Below, one piece after another: positions 53,778 through 61,450 of a DNA stretch of 64,000 nt (within the stretch, counting starts at the first letter, position 1; each line of letters opens with the position of its first letter). Source of the DNA: Bacillus canaveralius (lineage in GTDB: Bacteria > Bacillota > Bacilli > Bacillales > Cytobacillaceae). The stretch covers positions 124,001-188,000 of the forward strand of contig NZ_PGVA01000001.1 of NCBI RefSeq assembly GCF_002860125.1. Direction: 5' to 3'. The notes under the pieces are model-generated. The model did no database searches and was not told the origin of the DNA. It was given only the letters and a program-made list of their open reading frames with translations. A program made the position numbers and the translations under genes.

Positions 53778-55346
53778 ATGTCAACAACGGTTGGGAAAAT
53801 CTTTGATTTGACGGTAAAAAAATATCCTCATAAAGAAGCCATCTATGATGTTCGAAAAAATCTCCGCTATACGTACCAGCAATGGAGCAAGAAAGTGAAC
53901 CAGCTTGCAAACGCTCTTTTAAATGAAGGTGTGAAAAAAGGCGATCGCGTTTCAACTTTTCTGTTTAATACAGAAGAACTGGCAACTGCTTTTTTTGCCT
54001 GCGCTAAAATTGGTGCCATCTTCAATCCGATTAACTTTCGGCTAACAGCAGAAGAGGTGGATTATATTATGAGAGACGCCGAGCCGACGGTCGTTTTGTT
54101 TGAACAAGCGTTAGCCGACGTTGTGGCCGCGATTGAAGAACGTTTTTCAACGGTTTCCTTCTGGTTTATTGATGAAGAAACGCCCGATTATGCTGCAAGC
54201 TATCATGAAAAAGTGAGTTCCGCTGCAGACACAGACGTTGATAGCAAAGTTCATGAAGATGATTTATATGCGATTATGTACACAAGTGGAACGACCGGCA
54301 GGCCTAAGGGTGTACTGCACCGCCACCGCGATATGGTTGAACAAAGCCTGATTGTAATCGGCTCGACAAAATTGGAGAAACAGGATAATGGGCTGGTAAC
54401 GGCGCCAATGTTCCATTGTGCTGAGCTTCATTGCGCATTCCTGCCCCGTGTTCATGTGGGTGCCAGAAACATCATTCTTCATCATTTCGAGCCAAACAAA
54501 GTGCTGCAATTAATAGACCAGGAAAAAGTGACAAAGTTTTTTGCGGCTCCAACGATGTGGAATATGCTTCTCCAGGAAGATTTAAGCCAATATGATATCA
54601 CGAGCTTAACACTCGGTTTATATGGAGCGGCTCCAATGGCTCCCGCACTCGTCCATGCCTGCCATGACCAACTCAGGATCAAGCTCGTCCAGGCGTACGG
54701 AATGACCGAGATGGGCCCGGCGATTACCTTTCTGTCGGCAGAGGATCAGCTCACGAAAGCTGGTTCTGCCGGCCAGGCCTGCCTGAATCATGATATCCGG
54801 ATAGTCAGGCCTAATGAAACCGGGCCTTCTAATCCTGATGACGTTGTTCCAGCAGGCGAAACAGGTGAAATCATTGTCCAGGGACCGTGTATGATGAGCG
54901 GATATTTTCGCCGTGATGAAGCATCCGAAAAAGCGATCTATAAAGGATGGTACCATTCAGGAGATATCGGTTATCTTGATGAAGATGGCTATCTGTGGGT
55001 AAAAGACAGGGTTGACGATATGATCATCAGTGGCGGCGAAAATATTTATCCGCGCGAGGTAGAGGACCTTTTATACGAGCACGCAGGGATTCTTGATGTG
55101 GCCGTTGTCGGGCAGCCGGATGACCGCTGGGGCGAAACCGTTACAGCTTTCGTCGTCAAAAAAGATGCGCTAATCACGGAGACTGAGCTTGATGAATGGT
55201 GCAAGAGAAGTAAAAAGCTCGCCAATTACAAGCGACCCCGCAAGTATGTATTCTGTGAAGCACTGCCACGGAATGCGAGCGGGAAAATCCAGAAATTTAC
55301 GTTGAGAAAGCAGCTTGAAGAGCTTTTCAGCAACGGAAAGTCATAA
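53778..55346 (+). CDS. Acyl-CoA synthetase (AMP-forming, long- or medium-chain fatty acid--CoA ligase)
   Basis: 522 residues from ATG 53778 after TTGGAGGGATGAAT. ANL-superfamily motifs: P-loop YTSGTTGRPKGVLHRHRD, VQAYGMTEMGPAITF, GWYHSGDIGYLDEDGYLW (core motif), KDRVDDMIISGGENIYPREV (hinge), and the C-terminal adenylation Lys in PRNASGKIQKFTLR. Activates a free carboxylic acid to its CoA ester via the acyl-AMP, feeding the two genes upstream. The exact chain length is not predictable from sequence. Follows the thiolase by 16 bp; last gene of the operon. Confidence 0.92.
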   Translation: MSTTVGKIFDLTVKKYPHKEAIYDVRKNLRYTYQQWSKKVNQLANALLNEGVKKGDRVSTFLFNTEELATAFFACAKIGAIFNPINFRLTAEEVDYIMRDAEPTVVLFEQALADVVAAIEERFSTVSFWFIDEETPDYAASYHEKVSSAADTDVDSKVHEDDLYAIMYTSGTTGRPKGVLHRHRDMVEQSLIVIGSTKLEKQDNGLVTAPMFHCAELHCAFLPRVHVGARNIILHHFEPNKVLQLIDQEKVTKFFAAPTMWNMLLQEDLSQYDITSLTLGLYGAAPMAPALVHACHDQLRIKLVQAYGMTEMGPAITFLSAEDQLTKAGSAGQACLNHDIRIVRPNETGPSNPDDVVPAGETGEIIVQGPCMMSGYFRRDEASEKAIYKGWYHSGDIGYLDEDGYLWVKDRVDDMIISGGENIYPREVEDLLYEHAGILDVAVVGQPDDRWGETVTAFVVKKDALITETELDEWCKRSKKLANYKRPRKYVFCEALPRNASGKIQKFTLRKQLEELFSNGKS

Positions 55347-55377
55347 ACTCCGTCCGGTATAAGATAGTAATATCTGA

Positions 55378-55620
55378 TATATCCGCGAAAATGGTTGGTA
55401 TATCCGCGAAAATTTTGATATATCCGCGAAAATGGTTGGTATATCCGCGAAAAATGCTGATATATCCGCGAAAATTTGCATATATCCGCGAAAATGCTGG
55501 TATATCCGAAAATGTTGGTATATCCGCGAAAAATGCTGATATATCCGCGAAAATGGTTGGTATATCCGCGAAAATTTGCATATATCCGCGAAAATGCTGG
55601 TATATCCGCGAAAATGTTGG
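55378..55620. repeat. Tandem array of 12 units of about 20 bp (TATATCCGCGAAAAT)
   Basis: Twelve units start TATATCCGCGAAAAT and end in a 5-6 nt variable part (GGTTGG, TTTGA, GCTGA, TTGCA, GCTGG or GTTGG). Unit lengths are 21, 20, 21, 21, 20, 20, 18, 21, 21, 20, 20 and 20 bp. Only the seventh lacks the CGC. The order of variants partly repeats (units 3-6 versus 9-11), implying a block duplication. The array lies right after the CoA-ligase gene and before the terminator at 55624. The frames inside it are period artefacts. Confidence 0.95.
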
Positions 55621-55623
55621 AGC

Positions 55624-55649
55624 AAGCGAGGGGAGCCCCTCGCTTTTAA
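55624..55649 (+). terminator. Terminator at the end of the beta-oxidation operon, beyond the array
   Basis: AGCGAGGG pairs with CCCTCGCT (55625-55644), followed by TTTT. If it is the operon's only terminator, the array is transcribed as part of the 3' untranslated region. Confidence 0.75.
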
Positions 55650-56017
55650 TATTGTGACTTAAACGATCTTTTCCGAATCTCCCAATTTAAAAGCTGTTCG
55701 CGGTCTTTCCGCTGAAGATGGGCAATCGGCTTTATTTTAACCAATTTTTTAAAGGACTGTGTTGTTTCTTTAACGGCTTTAATGGCAGAATTGACAGCTG
55801 CCTTTTTCTGCTGAATATCGGCGATAAGTTGCTGCTGGTTTGCTGTGAGTTCATCTTTTTCTGTTCTTATGCTTTCCGTTTGTTGCTGAACGCGCGTCGC
55901 TGATTGCGAAAGATTGTTGATCGCCGGTTTTGCTTCTTTTAACGTTGTGAAGGCAGAGTACCCTAAATAGATGAGCGAGCCGACAACTAAAGCGATGCTT
56001 AAGTAGACAATGAGCAT
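55646..56017 (-). CDS. DUF948-like membrane-anchored coiled-coil protein
   Basis: 123 residues from ATG 56017 (AGGAGAGGTTTCTAA upstream). One N-terminal transmembrane helix (MLIVYLSIALVVGSLIYLGY), then a long coiled coil rich in Gln, Lys and Glu (ATRVQQQTESIRTEKDELTA) to a basic tail. The topology matches DUF948 proteins of Bacillus, thought to be envelope-associated scaffolds. Faces the beta-oxidation operon. Function not established. Confidence 0.75.
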   Translation of the reverse strand: MLIVYLSIALVVGSLIYLGYSAFTTLKEAKPAINNLSQSATRVQQQTESIRTEKDELTANQQQLIADIQQKKAAVNSAIKAVKETTQSFKKLVKIKPIAHLQRKDREQLLNWEIRKRSFKSQY

Positions 56018-56219
56018 TTAGAAACCTCTCCTTTCTTTATTAGCATCAACCGTTTTTTTATTTTTACCCTGAAATGAACGAAACTAACAATTAAAATCAC
56101 CTTGTTGTTAAATTGTTTAAAAATTCCGCGAAAAAAGCTATTATGAACAATATAGATTTTATCTTTAGGTTTCCGAAAGATTTGCATGGCACAGTGGACA
56201 ATCGTTTGGAGGGTAACAC

Positions 56220-57962
56220 ATGTTTAAGATGTGGGCTTTTTTAAAACCATACCGGATTCCGGTAGCTATCGCTTTGCTTTTAATGCTGACAGAGCTTGCG
56301 GTTGAACTTGTACAGCCGCTGCTAATCGCAAAAATCATCGATGAGGGCATTTTGCGCGAAAATCTCCCGGTTGTGATGTTTTGGGGAGCTGTGATGGTCG
56401 CGTTTTCGATCATTGCTTTTGCAGCGGGTGTGACGAACTCATTCTATGCTTCCCATGTCAGCCAAAGCTTTGGATACGATGTGAGAGAAAGCTTATTCAA
56501 CAAGGTACAATCGTTTTCGTTTGCCAACTTTAACAGGTTTCCTGCCGCTTCGCTTGTTACGAGAATGACAAATGATGTCACGCAAATCCAAAACACGGTT
56601 TTCATGAGCTTACGGATCGCGCTTCGAGCCCCATTGCTTGTCATTGGGGGCGTCATGATGGCCTTTGCAGTAAATGTGAAACTTGCCCTTATTTTAGCAA
56701 TAGCACTGCCAATTTTATTTGTGTTTCTTTTATGGCTAATGAAAAAAGGCAGATCCTTGTTTAAATCTGTGCAGTCAAAGCTCGATGGTGTTAATAATGT
56801 GATGCGTGAAAATTTGGTCGGGATGCGGCTTATTAAAGCTTTTTTAAGAAGGGGGCATGAAGGGAACCGATTTAAGAAGGCGAATCAGGACTTGATGGAA
56901 TGGACGGTTTCTGCTTTGAGGATGATGGAAATGGCAATCCCGGTCCTTCTTTTTGTGATGAATTTAAGTATCATCGCGGTTCTTTGGTTTGGTACGGTTG
57001 ATGTCAGTACAGGTAAGATGCAAGTCGGTGAGGTGGTAGCCATTGTAAATTATGCAACGAGGATCACTGGAGCTTTTTCGATGTTTTCCTGGATTATGAT
57101 GGCATTTTCGAGGGCGCAGGCTTCCGCGGAGCGAATGTCCGAAGTGCTCGAAACCGAAATCGATCTATATGATTCTGAACACCTTGACCCTTCCATAATA
57201 GTCGAGGAAGGGAAGCTAAAGTTTGACCATGTGTCGTTTCAGTATCCGGAGAGCTGCATTCCTATATTGGACGATGTTTCGTTTAGAGTCAAAAAGGGCG
57301 AGACGGTCGCCATTCTTGGTGCGACAGGAGCAGGCAAATCGTCTTTGTTCCAGTTAATCCCCCGGCTTTATGATGTCACGAGCGGGGCGATTTATATTGA
57401 TGATCACGATATTACAATGATGAAGCTTGATCATTTGCGCAGGAAGATTGGCTTTGTTCCGCAGGAAGCGCTGCTATTTACTGGTACGGTGAAGGACAAT
57501 ATTGCCTGGGGAAAAGAAGATGCGACGATCAAGGAAATCATTGAAGCAGCGAAAAGTGCGCAAATTCATGAAACAATCAATAAATTGCCGAAAAAATATG
57601 ACACAATTGTTGGCCAAAAGGGGGTAAACCTGTCAGGGGGACAAAAACAGCGGATCGCGATTGCCCGGGCCCTGGTGAGGAAGCCGCGGATTTTGCTGCT
57701 TGATGATAGTACTAGTGCATTGGATCTTGTAACAGAAGCAAAGCTGCTTGAGGCGATAAAGAAGTATCCTTGTACAACCCTTATTATTACGCAAAAAATT
57801 AGTACGGCGATGGAAGCCGACCACATCATCCTTTTAGAGGAGGGCAAACTGCTTGAAAAAGGAAGCCATGCTTCATTATTAAAGCATTCTTCTCTTTACC
57901 GGAGCATTTTTCAATCCCAGTATGGAGAGGAGACGTTGCAGCATGTTCAAGGAGTTAACTAA
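56220..57962 (+). CDS. ABC exporter half-transporter with degenerate Walker B (YfiB-like)
   Basis: 580 residues from ATG 56220 after TTGGAGGGTAACAC. Six-helix exporter domain (about 1-300), then an ATPase domain: Walker A GATGAGKSS (about 367), LSGGQKQRIAIARALVRKP canonical signature, and Walker B LLLDDSTSALD, where the catalytic Glu is Asp. In heterodimeric exporters (B. subtilis YfiBC, BmrCD, LmrCD) one partner has this change, creating one non-hydrolysing site. Partner is the next gene, which overlaps by 20 bp. Such exporters extrude drugs or lipids. Confidence 0.92.
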   Translation: MFKMWAFLKPYRIPVAIALLLMLTELAVELVQPLLIAKIIDEGILRENLPVVMFWGAVMVAFSIIAFAAGVTNSFYASHVSQSFGYDVRESLFNKVQSFSFANFNRFPAASLVTRMTNDVTQIQNTVFMSLRIALRAPLLVIGGVMMAFAVNVKLALILAIALPILFVFLLWLMKKGRSLFKSVQSKLDGVNNVMRENLVGMRLIKAFLRRGHEGNRFKKANQDLMEWTVSALRMMEMAIPVLLFVMNLSIIAVLWFGTVDVSTGKMQVGEVVAIVNYATRITGAFSMFSWIMMAFSRAQASAERMSEVLETEIDLYDSEHLDPSIIVEEGKLKFDHVSFQYPESCIPILDDVSFRVKKGETVAILGATGAGKSSLFQLIPRLYDVTSGAIYIDDHDITMMKLDHLRRKIGFVPQEALLFTGTVKDNIAWGKEDATIKEIIEAAKSAQIHETINKLPKKYDTIVGQKGVNLSGGQKQRIAIARALVRKPRILLLDDSTSALDLVTEAKLLEAIKKYPCTTLIITQKISTAMEADHIILLEEGKLLEKGSHASLLKHSSLYRSIFQSQYGEETLQHVQGVN

Positions 57963-59772
57963 ACCTTTCCAATACAAACGTGTTTCTGTTCTGGCTCGGG
58001 ATGAAATATCCGAAAAAAAGAAAGTAATAGCGAAAAATGGGTTTGCTACAGTTAAGAGGATTTGGCAGTATTTTGCCTCTTGTAAAAGGTTATTTATATT
58101 TGTGCTTTTCATGGTTGTAGCCAGCTCGGCTTTGGGACTGCTGGGACCTTTCTTGATCGGGATGACGATTGACGAATACGTAGTCTCAGGTGACAGCAGT
58201 AATTTAATATTGCGATTAATTGAATTAGCGGTTGTCTATCTTCTTTATTCTGCTTCGATTTTGTTTCAAAACTTCTGGATGATCGGAATTGCCCAAAATA
58301 CAGTATTTACGATGCGCACCCAGTTGTTTAGCCATCTTCATAAGCTGCCGATCCCCTTTTTCGATAAGCGCCAGCACGGAGAACTGATGAGCCGTGTCAC
58401 CAATGATATTGAAAATGTCAGTACGACCTTAAACAGCTCGGTCATTCAAATTTTTTCGAGTGTACTGACGTTGACAGGCACGGTAACTGTAATGCTCTGG
58501 CTCAGCCCACTGCTGACACTTGTTACATTAATCATCGTACCGCTAATGTTTATGGGCATGAAATGGATAACAAACCGAACCGGAAAGTTGTTTAAAGAGC
58601 AGCAGCATAATCTCGGCAATCTGAACGGATTTATTGAAGAAACGATTTCCGGGCAGCGAATTGTGAAAACTTTTTCGCAGGAAAAGAAGGCGATTTCCGA
58701 GTTCCGTACCAAGAATGCGAAGCTAAAAGAAGCGGGCTTTTGGGCGCAGACGTATTCAGGATTTATTCCAAAGCTGATGAACTTCTTAAATAATTTCAGC
58801 TTTGCTATTATTGCAGGTATTGGCGGGCTCCTCGCACTAAGGGGTATTGTCACAATCGGGGTAATAGTTATTTTTGCCGAATATGCCCGGCAGTTTACCC
58901 GTCCGCTTAATGATTTGGCCAACCAGTTTAACACAATGCTGTCGGCAGTAGCCGGGGCAGAGCGTGTCTTTGCTATTTTAGACGAGAAAGAAGAGATGCA
59001 GGACGAACGTTTTGCAGCCGACCTGCCAGCTGTTAAAGGGGAAGTGGAGTTCCGGAACGTATCATTTTCTTATGAAAAGGAAGATACCACAGTAACAGAT
59101 ATTGATTTTTATGCTGCTCAGGGGCAAACAGTTGCCTTTGTTGGACCCACAGGTGCCGGAAAAACGACCTTGATAAACCTGATCTCCCGCTTTTATGACC
59201 CGGACAGCGGCAAAATACTGATAGATGGCCACGATATTACTTCAATAAAACGGGAAAGCCTGCGGCGGCATATGGCTTTCGTTCTTCAAGATTCGTTTTT
59301 ATTCGAGGGCACTATTAAGGAAAATATTCGCTATGGGAGACTCGATGCCAGCGACAGCGAAGTTGAAGAAGCAGCAAGAAAAGCAAATGCTCATTCTTTT
59401 ATTATGATGCTTCCTAAACGGTATGATACAGTACTCACTCAGGATGGAGAAGGGATCAGCCAGGGCCAGAAACAGCTGCTGTCGATTGCGAGGGCGATTT
59501 TAGCCAACCCGGCACTTCTCTTATTGGATGAAGCGACAAGCAGTATTGATACGGTGACGGAAGTGAAAATTCAGGAAGCGCTGCAGAGGCTGATGGAGGG
59601 AAGAACAAGCTTCGTCATTGCCCATCGCCTCAACACAATTCAAAAAGCCGATCAAATCATTGTACTGGAAGGGGGCAGAATCACTGAAAAAGGCAGCCAC
59701 CACGAACTCCTTAAACGACAAGGCTTTTATCACAACCTGTATTTTGGCCAGCTCCGGGATGGTGCAATGTAA
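57943..59772 (+). CDS. ABC exporter half-transporter with degenerate signature motif (YfiC-like)
   Basis: 609 residues from ATG 57943 (GGAGAGGAGAC upstream; the 57922 ATG is an alternative), close to B. subtilis YfiC at 604. A 50-residue basic N-terminal extension precedes the membrane domain (FIFVLFMVVASSALGLLGPF). ATPase: Walker A GPTGAGKTT (about 401), signature ISQGQKQLLSIARAI instead of LSGGQ, Walker B LLLDEATSSID with intact Glu. Together with the YfiB-like partner (canonical signature but Asp in Walker B) this leaves one competent site, formed by this subunit's Walker A/B and the partner's LSGGQ. Confidence 0.93.
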   Translation: MFKELTKPFQYKRVSVLARDEISEKKKVIAKNGFATVKRIWQYFASCKRLFIFVLFMVVASSALGLLGPFLIGMTIDEYVVSGDSSNLILRLIELAVVYLLYSASILFQNFWMIGIAQNTVFTMRTQLFSHLHKLPIPFFDKRQHGELMSRVTNDIENVSTTLNSSVIQIFSSVLTLTGTVTVMLWLSPLLTLVTLIIVPLMFMGMKWITNRTGKLFKEQQHNLGNLNGFIEETISGQRIVKTFSQEKKAISEFRTKNAKLKEAGFWAQTYSGFIPKLMNFLNNFSFAIIAGIGGLLALRGIVTIGVIVIFAEYARQFTRPLNDLANQFNTMLSAVAGAERVFAILDEKEEMQDERFAADLPAVKGEVEFRNVSFSYEKEDTTVTDIDFYAAQGQTVAFVGPTGAGKTTLINLISRFYDPDSGKILIDGHDITSIKRESLRRHMAFVLQDSFLFEGTIKENIRYGRLDASDSEVEEAARKANAHSFIMMLPKRYDTVLTQDGEGISQGQKQLLSIARAILANPALLLLDEATSSIDTVTEVKIQEALQRLMEGRTSFVIAHRLNTIQKADQIIVLEGGRITEKGSHHELLKRQGFYHNLYFGQLRDGAM

Positions 59773-59773
59773 C

Positions 59774-59959
59774 AAGTTGCCGATATAGCGGCCGAAGTTG
59801 ATGATAAATTCGAAAAGTTGGCGATAAAGCGGTTGAGGTTGATGATATATTTGACAAGTTAACGATAAAACGGCTGAGGTTGATGATATATGCGAAAAAT
59901 TGACGATAAAGTGGCCGAGGTTGATGATAAATTCGAAAAGTTGACGATAAACTGGCTGG
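59774..59959. repeat. Tandem array of 41-bp units, each two half-units of 21 and 20 bp
   Basis: Units start at 59774, 59815, 59856, 59897 and 59938 (the last partial), exactly 41 bp apart. Each has a first half AAGTTGACGATAAAGCGGCT (with variants) and a second half beginning AGGTTGATGATAAATTCGAA. Both halves share GTTG-GATA, so the array is an alternating two-type 20.5-bp repeat. It follows the YfiC-like stop immediately. Confidence 0.9.
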
Positions 59960-60061
59960 AATATGGATTTCACCTCTTTGATAAATAAGGTAATATAAGA
60001 GTGCAAGATTTGGCTGGTTACATTCTACGTTTGTCACAAAGATAAGAAGGCATGGGGAACA

Positions 60062-60853
60062 ATGAGAAAATTAATAAAGCTTTATATGATTTTCATCGCG
60101 ATTGTGATCGCAGGCTGTTCCCAATCGGAACAACCGGACAACCAGGAGAAAAGAACGGAGCTTACGATTTCTGCGGCTGCGAGCATGAAGGATGCTTTGA
60201 CAGAAATTAAGACAGCTTATGAAAAAGAGCACTCCGGTGTCGAACTGTATTTTAATTTTGGCGGAACTGGAATGCTCCAGCAGCAAATTTCCCAGGGTGC
60301 GCCAGTTGATTTATTTTTATCGGCCGCTGAAGACAAATTTGCTTTACTCGTTGAACAAGGCTTCATTGAAGAACGGTATAGCACCGACCTCGTCGGGAAT
60401 GAATTAGTCCTTGTCCAGTCGAAAAACCGAAAAGAAAATCTGACAGGATTTGCAGATCTTGCCGATGATGCGGTTGAACGGATTTCAATTGGAACACCTG
60501 AAAGTGTTCCGGCGGGGAAATACGCTCGGGAACTCTTGGAGTATGCCGAGTTGTGGGAACCAGTCCAGACAAAACTGATTTTCGCCAAAGATGTTCGCCA
60601 GGTTCTCACGTATGTTGAAACAGGCAACGTCGACGCGGGCATCGTTTATAAAACGGACGCGCTTGTATCGGATAAAGTAGAAATCGCCGCTGTTGCTGGC
60701 GCGGAAACCCACTCCCCGATCGTATATCAATTAGGCGTCATCCGAGGATCTGATAACCGCGACGGAGCGATTAAATTTTATGAATTTTTACAAGCGAAAA
60801 AAGCTGTTGATATCCTTGAAAAATATGGTTTTAATTCATTGGCAGACAAATAG
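60062..60853 (+). CDS. modA: Molybdate ABC transporter substrate-binding lipoprotein
   Basis: 263 residues from ATG 60062 after ATGGGGAACA. Lipoprotein signal MKKL-like start MRKLIKLYMIFIAIVIAGC with lipobox I-A-G-C. ModA motifs: LTISAAASMKDALTEIKTAY (Ser contacts oxyanion), NFGGTGMLQQQISQGAPVDL, FLSAAEDKF, and the C-terminal GNVDAGIVYKTDAL followed by PIVYQLGVIRGS. It captures molybdate outside the cell. No modB or modC follows in the window, so permease and ATPase must come from elsewhere or the gene is orphaned. Relevant to the molybdenum-dependent formate dehydrogenase at 44.5 kb. Confidence 0.9.
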   Translation: MRKLIKLYMIFIAIVIAGCSQSEQPDNQEKRTELTISAAASMKDALTEIKTAYEKEHSGVELYFNFGGTGMLQQQISQGAPVDLFLSAAEDKFALLVEQGFIEERYSTDLVGNELVLVQSKNRKENLTGFADLADDAVERISIGTPESVPAGKYARELLEYAELWEPVQTKLIFAKDVRQVLTYVETGNVDAGIVYKTDALVSDKVEIAAVAGAETHSPIVYQLGVIRGSDNRDGAIKFYEFLQAKKAVDILEKYGFNSLADK

Positions 60854-60988
60854 GACAGATTGCAAAACTATTTTTGCGCGGTGTTTTTCAAGTGTGCATT
60901 CGCGCTACACAGAAAAAGCAAGCAATGAAACGATTAAAACATGCGGAGAGGTGGTAAAGCATACATATAAACGACCCGAGGAGATGAA

Positions 60989-61342
60989 ATGATGGATTTA
61001 AATAAAAAGACTTATTATGTCAATATTGAAAATGGCGAGCTTTTGCAAAATGCCACTGAGCCTGAAGCAGAGTGGAATTTTAAAATTTTTGCAACAGACG
61101 AAGAAGCAGCGCGGCTGCAAGAACTTTTTAGCGAAAACTATAATGCTGATTTAAAGACGTACGCCCGGGCTCATGTTCCTTACCTCGAATATCACAAAGC
61201 TTCACAAAATGAAGAATATGATGCAACGATTGAACAAGCGTATGCGATGATTTATGAGCTTGGCGATGAAAAAGCAAAGCGCCATATCGAAGGCATGGGA
61301 ATATTAAATGGAGAAGATGATGAGTTAGGTAAAGCACCATAA
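60989..61342 (+). CDS. Hypothetical cytoplasmic protein, 117 residues
   Basis: Starts ATG 60989 or 60992 after CCGAGGAGATGAA. Soluble, acidic, alpha-rich (LNKKTYYVNIENGELLQNAT; NEEYDATIEQAYAMIYELGD). Similar small proteins occur in many Bacillus genomes, sometimes labelled hydrolase without basis; I recognise no motif. It lies 135 bp after modA and before lytS. Confidence 0.7.
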   Translation: MMDLNKKTYYVNIENGELLQNATEPEAEWNFKIFATDEEAARLQELFSENYNADLKTYARAHVPYLEYHKASQNEEYDATIEQAYAMIYELGDEKAKRHIEGMGILNGEDDELGKAP

Positions 61343-61450
61343 TAATGGAGCGTTGGGTAGTTAATTCGTTTGCGAATTGGCTGTCCTTTTTTATTGCAGA
61401 ATAGACTATCGTGTATAATAACATTATACAGACTGGCAGGGGGGATAAAG

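Noticed and set aside
55327-55657. Reading frames on both strands inside the 20-bp array
   Set aside because: Low-complexity products (repeats such as FRGYI or YPRKM) produced by the repeat; no translation signals.
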